From Caprimulgus europaeus (lineage: Eukaryota; Chordata; Aves; Caprimulgiformes; Caprimulgidae): a stretch of DNA of 64,000 nt. The position numbers were made by a program, and so were the translations under genes. Shown here one piece after another: positions 1 to 12,700 of this stretch. Each line of letters opens with the position of its first letter. The first letter of the stretch is position 1. The notes below the pieces were generated by a model, which did not search any database, had not been told where the DNA came from, and worked only from the letters and a program-made list of their open reading frames with translations. The stretch covers positions 35,965,295 through 36,029,294 of the forward strand of contig OU015524.1 of the NCBI GenBank assembly GCA_907165065.1, given 5' to 3'.

Positions 1-2037
1 ATGATTGGGTTGGATTTGGTTTAAAAAAACAAAACCTCAGTTTTTCAAACAAAATTTCTGAGTTTCTGTCACTATTTAACAGCAGCAAAAAATGGCCTTA
101 CCTTTTAACCATACTACAAGAGGAAAAGAGTCATAGTTCCTGCACTCAGGAAAGGCTCCGGCATTTTTCCAAGAAAAATGCTGTGCTAAACTTAAGATAT
201 ATTTCTTTTTAAAAAGCTTCTGTAAATAAGTTTATCATGAACTTAATTTATACAGTATTAGCCTATAAAATTATTAGTGCTTATGCATGCTTTCCAAAAC
301 TCTGCACGTGGCTTTGCTTCTGTATCACAAAGAAGGCATTTGCTCTCATAGACTATCCAAAGGTGACCTCCTGATGATGTATGCTTAATTATTTGTTTCA
401 AAGATACCAGAGTTTCTATAGCCAAGTGCCAGGAAGAAAAAAAAAAATAAATCTGTGCAGAAGTCAATGCTGCCATTTTTTTTTTTTTTTGGTGTTACTA
501 CTGGCTCATGGTATGCACTACTAGGCTAAAGCTGTGACTCATCTGGTATTTTCTAACTCCAGGCAGGTAGCAAACATTGTAAGTAGTTGTTTTTCTGAAA
601 ACTTCTCTGCTTGCATGACTGACAGAGGTGATAAATGCTTCTGTTGCACTAGAAAGAAGATATGAAAGCTGATACTGACTTACTCAATGATCAAAAGGAG
701 ACTAATTGGAAACCAGCATCATTATACCTCCACAAAATAACCAGTAACACATTCAAAACATAGTTAATTTAATTGTGAATTGTATTTAAAATCTGTAATT
801 TGCTTAGACTCCAGAATCTGGTGAGTTACACAAACAGACCATGAGAATCATAAATCCATCCAAATAAATCTCAAACTTAATTCTGGCAAAAAAGTTATTG
901 GTTCCAGGAAAGCAGCAGTGGCAGAGACTCGGCCACTGCAGTCAAAGCCAATCGGGGGAAATGTTCAGTATCCTGAACACATCCTGCATTCTGGCAGGAG
1001 TCTGGAAGAGTGATACGCTTGTCAATACCAAACCACAACACAAAGACACAGTTGAACAATACCCAAATTGTTAAATGAATTAATGTAACAAAGCCATACC
1101 ACAGGAAACTATCCACTAAACAACTTACAGTCAGTTTCGTCTCACCACTGGGCTGTAGAGAAAGGGTTAGCTCTAAACATACAAGCTCAGAACACTTGAA
1201 AAATGTCCTTAAGAAAGCTTCCCCAAAACCTCACTCCAACAGAATTGACACTATTCTTGGAGATTTCAACTGTAAGATTCCATCCCAGCTGATGAAAAAA
1301 TAGAACACAATTGAAAAGAGACAAGTGAATGTTACTATGCCTAGCAAGAAATAATTAAATGCACTATTATGGATTAAAGAAAAATCAGCAAGCCAGCAGT
1401 TCTGTAAAGAGGCTCCTGTGACTCAGAAGATAAACCTGATTCAATTTCCTGCTCAAAAGTGAAAACGTCCCACTATGTATACACACACATGGTATACACA
1501 GACTGCAGAGCTGCAAAGGAATCCTTCTGTTCCATTCAAAGACACCTGTAGGATTTCTGTGCCTGGTTATGGATATCTCATCAAGAAACACGTGGACTGA
1601 CTTGAGCTGGTATTTTGCGAAGGGAGCGCAAGGAGGTTTTTTCTTTCAAAAACCCCGAACAAAGTTTAAACAGATTGGAGAAAGGTAGCATAAAAAATGG
1701 GTGAAGGAGGACAGTACCTAAATAAACTCTGTCTTCCCCTTCCTTTTTTAAGCAATCTTTTTGTCATGTTCAGAAAGGACAGTACAATAGTATTAACTCC
1801 AATCAGCAAAGGTGATACAGGGTAAACACTGGGAAAAAAAAAAACCAAGGACAGCATGCAGTAGAAGAAATTAATGAATAGGCTGTTAAATTGCCACGTT
1901 GAAGAGCTTCAAAAAAGACAGATCAGTAGTCCTGAATGGTAAGTATAATTGATCCTGACTTGAAGATGATCTCTTAGCATCACTCTGAACACTAATTCTG
2001 ATGTGGAAAAAACCTGACCTTGACCCAATGCCATTAG

Positions 2038-2519
2038 AATCATAGAATGTTTCAGGTTGGAAGAGACTTTCAAAGGTCATCTAGTCCAACACCCCTGCAG
2101 TGAGCAGGGACATCTTTACCAGAGCAGGCTGCTGAGAGGCCCATCCAGCCTGACCTTGAATATCTCCAGGTATGGGGCCTCCACTACCTCTCTGGGCAAC
2201 CTGTTCCAATGATCCACCAACCTCATATTGAAGAATTATTTCTTAATATTTCCCAACCTAAATCTACCCTTTTCTAGTTTAAAACCATCACCCCTCGTGC
2301 TGTTGCTGCCTGCCCTTGTTCTTCCCCAGCTTTCTTACAGGCACCTTTCAGGTACTGGAAGGCCACTGTAAGGTGTCCCGAGAGTCTTCTCTTCTCCAGG
2401 CTGAACAACCCCAACTCTCCCAGCCTGTCCTCACAGGAGAGGTGCTCCAGCCCTTTCATCATTTTTGTGACCCTCCTCTGCACACACTCCAATAGATACA
2501 TGTCCAAGACCCCATTGTC
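2038..2519 (-). mobile_element. CR1 LINE fragment, 3' end, 5'-truncated
   Basis: The sequence on the plus strand opens with AATCATAGAATG, the reverse complement of a CR1 tail, so the element reads on the minus strand, sense to BIRC6. It retains the end of the reverse transcriptase frame (VQRRVTKMMKGLEHLS, then [11 protein letters not shown]) at about 2,507-2,290, followed by a decayed C-terminal region. It is typical of the 5'-truncated CR1 copies in bird genomes. Confidence 0.95.
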
Positions 2520-4044
2520 TATGAAGGCAGAAAACTGAAAACACTAAATTGATTCCTGAACTTCAAACACACCGGTGTGCAAGGCTGACAAAGCCTAATG
2601 ACATGGAAGAGACAAATACATCCACACAAAACCAGAAAAAAGCTAGAGTTATTAATACGCAATGTACAACTCAAGAGCACAAAGAATTGGGGGAATCAAT
2701 TCCCAAATGTATGAAAGTGCCATCCAGCTCTGCCAGGCTTGCAACAAGAAATATTAGCACAGACAACTCACTTTCAACATACCAAACTCCAGTCTGAAAA
2801 ATCACTACTTTTTCCAACAAAGGGAGTGAGTGGACAAACCCTTGTTATAATGTAACACTGGGAGAATCAGGTATATAGGAAAGAACATTAAAAAAAGGTC
2901 ACAAAACAGACATCTAGATAAAAAAGTGCTTTTAAGTGAAAGTGTAAAACAATCAGAAAGACACAAATGGACATGATGGGTCCATGGTTTTCCTTCACAG
3001 CTTCCAACTTAAACTGATTTAGAAAATGACAATATCCCAAAGACCTGATCTAATGCAATCTAGGAATTGAGAAGTTGATTATGGAACTTCAATTGGAGCT
3101 GGGTCTTTTGTCTGTAAGTTCTAAAGCAATATAGACAGGAAAGAGAACTGCTAGAACAATAAAGGACTAGAGTTCTTTCTTATTACAAAAACAAGTAGAA
3201 AAATGTATTTTTTCCCCCCTGCTTTTCTCTTAACTACTTCCAAATAACAATTATACTGAAAATATAGCTAAATTAATTTAGGGAACTACTGAAGAACTAC
3301 TTCTTACAAATCATACTGACTTTGTGTTAAGAGATTTTTTGCTAGATGGAATGCAAAGACAAATACTAGCATTTTCAGTAGGGCTCAATGAGGAAATTAT
3401 GTACTGTAAAACCTTCACTCAACACAGACATTCAAAAACTAGCTTTGTGAAAGAATTAGATTGTATCTTTCAGGTGAGCACAATCCAGAAATACTTCAAT
3501 CGCTAGAAGGAACTCAAGCACTCAGATCATACAGATTTTAACACCTACTCAATCAGACAGTCTGGGTGGAAAGCACCTGCTCCCCCACAACACCCTGAAT
3601 ATTTCCACTTCCTGTAGCATTTGTTTGAAATGCCACCTCACTCTCCTACTTGATAACATTTCTTCAGAGAGCTTCAGACACTGAAGTTCATAACCTGACA
3701 AGAGAGATCATCAGTAGAGGTAAAAGACAGAAAATTGACAATTCTTCATGATCTTTTTTAAAATACTCTCAGAAACACAAGTATGCACAATTTTCAAAAC
3801 TGCCAAAACAAAATACAAGCAGAGATTTGCACCTTTATATTAGATAAAAAAAGGAATGTTTTAAATACGTCCATTTTTCTACCTCATTCCACATTCTAAA
3901 GCAAAGTTCAACAAAACTGCCTTGAATGGCAAACACTAAGCTAAGAAGCTAAACTTAGGAAACAATCCAAAACAAACTCAACAAAAGAAAAAAAGTATAA
4001 TATTATACTGTGGATCATTTTCTTCAGTAATTTTTAATATGACT

Positions 4045-4680
4045 TGTCCTGGTTTTTAGCTGAAATAGAGCTGGGTTTCTTTTTCAGGAGCTAGAATTGT
4101 GCTGCGTTTTGCTTCCAGCCTGGGGCGCTCTGTGAGAGAGAGACTGATAACATCCCAGTGTTTACATTTTTGTTACTGGAAGTGAAGGACCTTGTGTTCT
4201 GTTAGTCCACAAGCAAAAGATTTAAGGGGGGGTGAAGAATATTTAAATTAATAAACTTAATTGACAGTTAGATATGCCAATGGGATATTCCATATCATAT
4301 CATGTCATGCCCAGTATATTAGTGAGGGGCGCTTCCTCTCTCGCTCTCTCTGGCTTGCGCTCGGGCTCTCATTCTGCCGGGATTGTCGCTCCTCCAGGTT
4401 CATTATCTGGGAACAGGCCGGGGTCGGTCAGGAGCAGGGTGAGCCATAACATTGGGTGTCACTCATTTGCATATTTTGTTACTGTTATCATGATCACTAC
4501 TATTTTACTATTAGTATTATTTTAAGTTTTCTCTCTATTATTAAACTGTTTTTATCTCAACCTACAAGCCTCCTTATCCTTGCCCCCAGTCCTCTCCCCC
4601 ACCCCCCAGGGGGTGAGGGGGCAGTGGGTGAACGGCTGTGTTGGCTGCTAGCCAAGGGCTAGCCAAGTGAAACTATCACA
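4045..4680 (+). mobile_element. Solo long terminal repeat, avian ERVL type (fossil)
   Basis: Begins TGTCCTGGTTTTTAGCTG and ends AACTATCACA, the ends expected for an LTR. It contains marks I recognise from common bird ERVL LTRs: a GGGATATTCCATATCATATC-like block followed by GTCATGCCCAGTATAT, ATTAAACTGTTTTTATCTC near the 3' part, and a G/C-rich terminal block. The flanks read TGACT before and GGACT after, which fits a 5-bp target duplication with one change. No internal viral region adjoins it, so it is a solo LTR. It lies antisense to BIRC6. Age is uncertain, probably tens of millions of years. Confidence 0.85.
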
Positions 4681-7600
4681 GGACTGTAATAAAAATTAAA
4701 AAAAAAAAAAAATAAAAGGAAATATAATTAGATGAAGTGACAACTGTAGCTCTGGAAATTTATGCATCCAAAACAAACTACATCTGATCCTCTTAAACAC
4801 CAGACAATAGGCTTTAAATATCATAAAAAGATCACCCTACAGCTGTAACCCTAATCAAAACCAATACCTGTCAGCCTACTGCACAGTTTTATAATAAAGA
4901 ATTTACTTATTTTGCATACTACAAAAGCAGAATCTAAGCTGGTTTATATTTATGACACAAGACAAAATGTTTAAAAACCCCATATGATAGCATGCAAAGC
5001 ACTACTCAGAGGAGCATTAGCTATAGTCTGCCTTGGCCAAGGGGAAGAGAAGAAAGCAAAACACAAAGACTGAAGTCCACTATGCTTGCTTAATAGAACT
5101 AGAACCAAGAACACACAAGCTGACCCCAAGAGGTCAATTCCAGGTAATCTTTGCAGGAACAGAGAAGCACCTGAAGCTGACACCAAGCAAAAACATTTTG
5201 AAGAAGAATAAGAATAATTATTCCCAGCTCATAAAGATGGACGATGTCAAATGCAGGTCTAAAACATCTTTACATAAAACCACTCAAACCTCAAACACCC
5301 ATTCAATCAGAGGTTTCTTTTCAGTGTTATTTTAAAGGCAACTACGGGAAAACTTACATGATCTACCAATGAAAAAAATACGTCAACAAGCAGGAGCAGC
5401 AGAAGAGAAAAGGCTGTTCCGCATCCAAAACTTTCAGACATTAAAGTACCTCTTTGCCTACTCCTACCATCCAACGAAGTAAACAGGAAAAAACATACTG
5501 CTCAGCTTATGTTCTTGAATAGTTTTCCAAAAACACCCAAGCTCTTCCACTGCATGTAGGTTCCAAACCTTCTACTTAACATTTGCACTTATGTCTCTGC
5601 ACTAGACGCTACGTGCTACAAGAATTAAAGTTGACTACATCAGTGAATATAGCTATTCTACTTTCAACACATATCTTCCTAATGCTGTCAGACTGCAGGC
5701 ATCAACCCACACGTGGTAGTAAAACAAAGGAACAAATATCTCAGAGTAATTTTGGAAGAAGCCTAAGAAAACTGCATTTAAGAAAAAAAATAAGAAATCA
5801 TTTTTAAAATATATCTTCAGCCACCTGGCAGATAAGCAAGCCATTTTACCCACTTACAGCAGAAAGACTGAAGGACGTTTACAATTCAACACAAAAAAAA
5901 ACTAGGCAGAATCTATTTCTTACATCCAGTTATTCAAATGTGCAATTAAGATACAGGATAAAGAAGTTATATCAATAGTTGATATTTTTGATTTGCTGTT
6001 TCTGTTAGTATTCTTGAATTTTATGTGGTACAGTTATTCATAAACATTTAAGATCAAATCATTCTTTACAAAGCTTCATATTTTGGCATAAACATCAGGA
6101 CTCTGAGGCCTCAGATGTATCTAGTAACAGACTCTGAAATCCAGACTTGTCATGGACATCGGCCCCTAAATATTTATGATAGCTTTGAACTAAATTTCTC
6201 AAAAGTGAGAAAAATTCCACCAGGAGAAGTGACTGTACTGTTAAAAAAGGAATAGAAATAGAAAGCTTCTAAAGACATTTAAACAACGAAAATAATGAAT
6301 TCTGAAGTTCATTCTAATTTGGTTGCAGAGCATAAAATCAAGTTCCAAATAGATGTGCAGTGGGAGTAAATGAAAGATAAGAATAATCAATAGATTAAAA
6401 AAAAAATATATTAAGAGTTACCAAAGTACTGTATTTAAAAGAGGAAAATTGAGGGCAGAGGGATTCTGTGGCACACAGGACTACAAAACAAAAACCCACA
6501 ATCTTAGTCATCTTAAAGGCAGCAAGAACACAGCAAAGCTATTTATAAATTACTAGATGGATATCATAACATCCTCAGAGAGAAAAAAATACAGAGATAT
6601 TTACTGAAAAAGCAGAACGATGTGCTTGTCTATTATGAGGAAGATGAAGTATTCTCCCATCAGTAACAGAGGTGGTGGTTATCTAGGCAGAAGAGACAAA
6701 CACTCCTACACACACAGAATAAATGCTCTCAACTCAACAGACCTGCATATCTGACACTCAAGGCCCCAAACCAGGTTTAGATAATACCAAATGTTACAAG
6801 AATATAATTACCATACATGCTAACACTGGATGGGAAAGTACTGTGCACAGCAACAAACAGCCCTTTAACTTTTATCATAAATCTTAAAACACAAGAAAGA
6901 AAGAATAGATTTGATGTAAGAAAGAAAGAATAGTAGTACAATTCTGTAGAAAAAAACCTTAGTACGGTTTGAGTTTTTTTAAATGAGACTGCAGTTCGAT
7001 CAGCAAAGTATAGGTAAAAACATTATGACATGGATGTGATACACTAAAAAATTTCAAAGGCAATTAACCTTTCAGTCAGAGTTCCATTTTAACTAGGAAA
7101 AAACATGCATTATTAAATAAAGCTATACCAAACATTTCTTCAAAAGCAGTTATCAAAAGAGAGCAATTTAGTAAATATAAATGTTTCCACTGGGAATCTG
7201 CAAACATCAATACCAGTTGCTAACATGTGAAGTTTTAATCCATACTAAAAAAGTAAATCTAAAATCTCAACCGCTAAAACTCTTGGTAGGCAAGTGATAA
7301 ACCCATTGCCCTTAACACATGAGATTTTTAAAATAAGCTTGACTTATCTGCTGGAAGCAACAGGTAAATCTGCTTTAACAACCTCTCACAGGAGGGCTGT
7401 GTAATCAACATGAAAGGACTGTGAAAGGAGGAAACCTGTCAACTGAAATTCTTCTAGTAGAGATTAAGTTCAGCATTGTATTGGTGGGAATTCATTTGAA
7501 ATGTGTGAACCATCTCAACAGCTTAGCCCCTCTTAGATGCTAAGCATTTCTACCAGAGCTGCATTCAAGTGCAGGAGAACTAGATGAGACATTGGTGCAT

Positions 7601-8189
7601 GGAGGAACACAGCTGGATGACAGCCAGAACTGTGACACAAGGAAGTGGGGAGGTGTGTGGTGCGTTAGGGATTTCTACAAAGTAGCAGCTGCCTGGACTC
7701 GAGTTACACTACCCTCCTACCTGCCTCTTTTCCCCCAAATGTATTGTGTTCATTTTGAAAAAGATAAAAAAATCCTGCGGGGATAGTTAAAGAAAAGTAA
7801 AGTTAAGAAACTGTAATCCCAATTTGAAAAGGCTGAGGCAGAACCAGCAACCTTATCCGAAAGAAGACACAAGTGATCACTAGGATAAGGTATAAAAGCG
7901 TTATCTTCTCTACACTCTTGAATATTGCCAGACAGCAGACATTTTTATAAAACATGGATTTCTAGCACAGAAATAATTACACACAAGAATTACTTTCATT
8001 TGTTTTGGATTTAAGAAAATCTGTGCCTCTACAAGAACAAATTTACCAGTACACTGGACATACCCAGGAGTTATTCCCATTAAAATCTAAATTTAAAATG
8101 AGGAATTAACTAGATTCCACGCTCCCTAGAACAGAAGTAAACTCTACATAAACTCAATGTAATTTGCCTTTTACTGTTTTGAAACTCAG

Positions 8190-8283
8190 ATTCTAACATT
8201 CTATAATATAATCCAAATACAGTCAAATCAAGCATTATTCTAACATTCAATAATATAATCCAAATACAGTCAAATCAAGCATT
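8190..8283. repeat. 47-bp tandem duplication, two copies
   Basis: Two adjacent copies of a 47-bp AT-rich unit beginning ATTCTAACATTC (8,190-8,236 and 8,237-8,283). They differ at one base. The repeat starts 29 bp into the intron that follows BIRC6 exon 10 on the minus strand. The near-identity suggests a recent duplication; it adds no obvious splice site. Confidence 0.95.
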
Positions 8284-8311
8284 AAAAATATTGTTTTAAA
8301 TAAAGTCTTAC

Positions 8312-9706
8312 CTTTGGTGCATGCACATAATCTGTCTGTGCCCGAACAGTATATCACAGAGACAAACATATCTGGTTCCTCAGTGCCCTCTTTTTTAGGT
8401 GGCTCCACTTTGGCCAGAATTTCAAAGTTCGAAAGATCTAGTATTTTTACATATCCTCCCTGAGTAGTTATTACCAGGTGCCCAAGAGTAGATATCTCAG
8501 ATCTTCTCTCTCTCCCACTGCCATTTTTAGAAGTTAATTGTATTTCCTCTACAGGCTCCTCACAGTCATCCTCTCGATTATCCAATATATCTGGTGGGAG
8601 CAAAATCATTGAGGTAATTGTGTCTTGGGGGTCTTTGATATGCTGGATTTTTACTGGTTCCTCCTCTAGAGTAACTATTCTAGTGGCATAATTCATCTTA
8701 TAAAGCACTAGGTATCCACCACTAACACTTCTCTGTTCAGGCTGAATTATTAAAGGAGTTGGTACATCTGCTGGTGACTCGTGTTGGATTACATCAATAC
8801 TCGTCCCATTCACTACAGCAAGACTTGATTCTAGTTCCCCCTTCCTTCTATTACATAGCGCCGAGTTTAATTTATTTAAATTATTCAAGGCCTCTACTTG
8901 ATTTATTGCACTCAGAGATTCGACAGGACAAGTCTGCAGTCCTACTAACAAATGAACTCCATCTGCACAAGGAGTGATTGAATCTACACACAGGTTCTCC
9001 TCCTCTGCAAACTTTGGCAGACGCAGGCACTGAACCAAAGTCCCAGGCTTGGGAACCATAGAGCTCCACTTGTCCGAGTCCGGAGAAGTTAGGTTGGCTG
9101 CAGCATCTGCAAACTGCTGAATGTAAGTCACAGGGGGATCCTGTAACAGCAATTGTTCCTGACTGTCCAGCTCCATTTCAATGATCTGTGGAACTGTGAA
9201 ACCATCATCATGTATACTTTTACTCATAATATTGTTCATCTGTGAAAAGAGTTTTCCTGCTTTTTCATCAGACTCCTTAATGCTGTATAGCAGCAATACA
9301 GGTAAAGTCCTCCTTACCAGAGGGGAATTCAGTTCTGAGTTAGTGCAGGATTCATTGTCAGTTGATCCCTGTTCGGAGACACTCTCACCTCGAGTCCTAC
9401 TTAAGCCATCCAGTGACCTCTGAGAGTTACTGCTAACAGGAGAGGTAGCAGGTGATTTGTATGTTAATAGACCTCCAGCTAATAGACAAGGAAAGGGGAT
9501 GTTGTGTTGTTCTAGATGTTTTTCCTTCATCTTTTCACTCTTACAGTTGGCCAAACAGGGATTTGCCCCAAGTTCTTCTAAATCCTTAACCGTGTCTTCC
9601 AGAACATTTGCAACAATTTCCCACTGAAGTTTTTCAGGTTGCTGAAGAATGCTGAGAGCTGTTATATCAAGGCTGACTTCCATAGTTTCTTTTTGTGATG
9701 TATGCC
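8312..9706 (-). CDS. BIRC6: BIRC6 exon 10, large exon (residues 470-934)
   Basis: 1,395 nt with no interruption. It begins with GHTSQKETMEVSLDIT, contains SRTRGESVSEQGSTDNES and LVVYK-like propeller strands such as GGYLVLYKMNYATR and LGHLVITTQGGYVKILD, and ends CSGTDRLCACTKG with one base into the next codon. Nearly every residue matches human BIRC6, apart from short linker changes (for example GSGRERRSEIS where human has GIEREKTSDIS). The acceptor is TTAAAG and the donor GTAAGA. The exon that should follow is not in this window. Confidence 0.97.
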
Positions 9707-12700
9707 CTTTAAAACAAAAATGTTTAACACACGTTCAGAAAAAGGAATCACTGTATGTATTATGGACTTATCCTCATAATTAAGCAACAGGTCACTGCTC
9801 TACAGTTTCAATATGTTAAAACATTCCATATGTTCAAGATTTGATAGTAAAGGAACAATAAAAGAGACCCAGAAGCATTCCTTCCACATAGACTAATGGT
9901 GCTCTTAACTTTATCAACAAGAGTGAAAGTAAAGAGAACAGGACATTAGACTTTGTAATACATCTCACAGTAAACAGCATTATCTCTCTATCAATTATTC
10001 TACTTAGGCTAGACAACCATACTGAAATCCAACTCATCTAATCAAGTCGGTTCATGTTCTGCCATATATTATACCCCTTCCCTCTTAGACAATCCAGTAC
10101 CATCAAAAATCTGCCGTTCTGCAGATTCTTTCTCCAAGCCTAGTTGAAAAACATGTCATTTTACTCTAAAACTTGATAATTCCCACCATGTAACAGACCA
10201 TCTAACAGAAGGAACTCCAAGCCATCATAAAAGAAAACCCAATAAAAACTTAAGAGACAGCTTGGTCAAATTAAGTAGTACTGCAAAAATAACAATGAAT
10301 CAGGAGAAACTAAGTAATACAGAGATTTAAAAGATTATAAAGGACACTGCACAGACCCAGATTAAGAGGTGACAAGCATAAATGACAGAGCATCACCTTT
10401 GCTAATACTTCTGTTGAAAAAAATCCTTTTTACATCTCAAGTCTATTTCCTCGTGTATATGCACATGTTCTTTTTTTTCCCCACTTGCTGATCCCTACTC
10501 AAAGATGTAAACTGCATTATGGAAAGTAAGCATGTAATCATCGTTCCCATCAAATTTTCTGATTCAACCTCGAAGAAAACACAAGAACACCATGCATAGC
10601 ACTGTTCTGCTTCCATATGAAATCTTTATTCAAGAAGAGAAATACTCTACCAAAGCGCATACCCACAGGGAAACAATCAAGATACAGGAACTCTCTCTGG
10701 CAATCCCCTGAATTTAAAGGGTGTTGTACAGCTGTAATTTGTTCCTGTTCTAAGTAAGTTCTTTAACTTGGTTTGTGTGCTTTATTGACAACAAGATAAG
10801 CAATGCCTGTTGTCAAATAAGACATTCATTAACCAAAGAAGTAGGGTTTTTCTTTTCTGCTGCATGTAATCTCTCCACCACACAAACAGTGACTTAAATA
10901 TTGGCACTGCTTTCAAGGTCAATCTTTTTTATTTTTTTTCTAATACACTGAGTATAATATCCTTTGCTTTTGACAGGGCTTCTTTAAAAGCCTGAGACAA
11001 ATTATTTCTTTCCTGACCTCTAAACTATTACATGGATCAGACATAACCTACCTGTCACAGATTCTGATCTGGAATGCTCTTCACTGTCTGAATCCTCCAG
11101 TAGGTCATCACTGAAAAAAAGTAATGCATGAATAACACCATGTACACTGTAGCTGCATTCTTATTTTCAATTAAATAAAAAAAAATAAATTAGTAAATAC
11201 AATGTGTATTATAACCTGGCATTTCTTTTAGTCATCATTGTACATCCATTGATGAGTTGGTCACAGTAACTAACACTAACAATATAAGTGTTGCACTAAC
11301 TTTCCCCTGTCACCAAACCAGGAAACTAGCTTTTTATTTGCCTCATTCTACTGTTGTATTCCTAACAATTCAGACATAAATGGAATTAAAATGAAAGCTA
11401 GTTCTCAGGGATCTTGCCATGAAAAACAAAACCTCTAAAAACTGATGACACCTTCTTCAAAGTTCCTCAAAATAGTCTCTGAAAGCTGGAACTGCCAGAC
11501 TGGCCTTCAATCCTACCAAGGCAACTTTGTAGCTTGTATGGGAAGGGTGTATGAACAGTGTGTTGTTTTTTAAAATACTAACAGATTAATCGTTTTTTCG
11601 TAAAAGCAGATTCTGTTCAATATACCTCTTCAAGAGAAACAGGCCTTTCAGTAGTTCTAAGAATATATGAAGATTTTACGCACCTGGCTTTTTCAATTTA
11701 AGAAACATTACAGGCTCTTTACACACAGGAAGAACAGTAATGCCTTTGCAGCTTCAGGTGTAACTACTCATAGTACCAAGTCAGATTCCCGAATTTCAAC
11801 AAACTGAGTACTTCCTACTCACGTCCCAGAAACAGATCTTTTGTGGCTAAAACCTGATCAACCTTCACTTCTTTTCACAACCTTCACAAGACAGCAACAA
11901 TTCAATACTTTGATTCTCATCCAGCTTCCCCTTGAGCCAGAAAGTGACAGCATATTTCTTATACATTAAGTCAAGTGACAGATGATTAGTTCCGAGCAGT
12001 ATGATTGTACTGACTGTATTATCCTTCAACCAGCTCTTAAACTTGGCTTAATTCTTTAACTCTCAAGGACTAGTTTACAGCCCTAAAGCTATTTAATAAA
12101 AATATAAATTTTATGTTTCTTTTCTGGGTTAAGTAAAGGTGGCCCCTCCACCTATGTCAAAATCAGTGGTAAATATCCAAAGTAGGAAAAGGTGACGTCA
12201 TGTTTTCGAGTCCACATTCGTCCCAACATACAATCATTGCTGTCCAAAAGGGACCATACCCAGATCTTTCCCTTCTAACCGGCTTGTGGCTGTCATGAGC
12301 AGGTTAGTTTAACCACTGATGAATTAACAACAGTTATGTAATACAAACCAAATACATGTACCATAACAATAGTTCAATGTTAGCTGACAATATGTCCCTA
12401 CAAGCAATGAACAACGAACAATTTTTTTTTCTTCTTCACCCCATCCCTCCCTTTGTTTTGTTAATAGTCGGGGGGGTTGGGTTTTTTGTTTTGTTTGATT
12501 TTTTTTTTAATAGTCTAATAACAGTTCTACTTTTACTAGCAAACATACGTACAATATCCACTGAGGTAAATAAAGACCAGTTCGAAAGATTTCAGGAAAT
12601 CTTCTCTTGTCTGGAGTCAGAAAGTCCCAAGTCATTCAACAGTTCATAACTCCCTTGATGCCACTTCCCTCATGCACCAAGAGGAAAACCCATAAATTTA

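Larger units (their letters stand above)
1..8311 (-). other. BIRC6: BIRC6 intron after exon 10, incomplete
   Basis: AT-rich intron sequence running off the left edge. I looked for the expected next BIRC6 exon (the segment after CTKG in human, GELHFLQIGG) and did not find it, so this intron is at least 8.3 kb. It holds a CR1 fragment (2,038-2,519), an ERVL-type LTR (4,045-4,680) and a 47-bp tandem duplication next to the donor. Short open frames elsewhere in it have no recognisable homology. Confidence 0.85.

Noticed and set aside
8759-9423. Short open frames on the plus strand and in a second minus frame across BIRC6 exon 10
   Set aside because: Overlap a strongly conserved coding exon in other frames and have no homology of their own.
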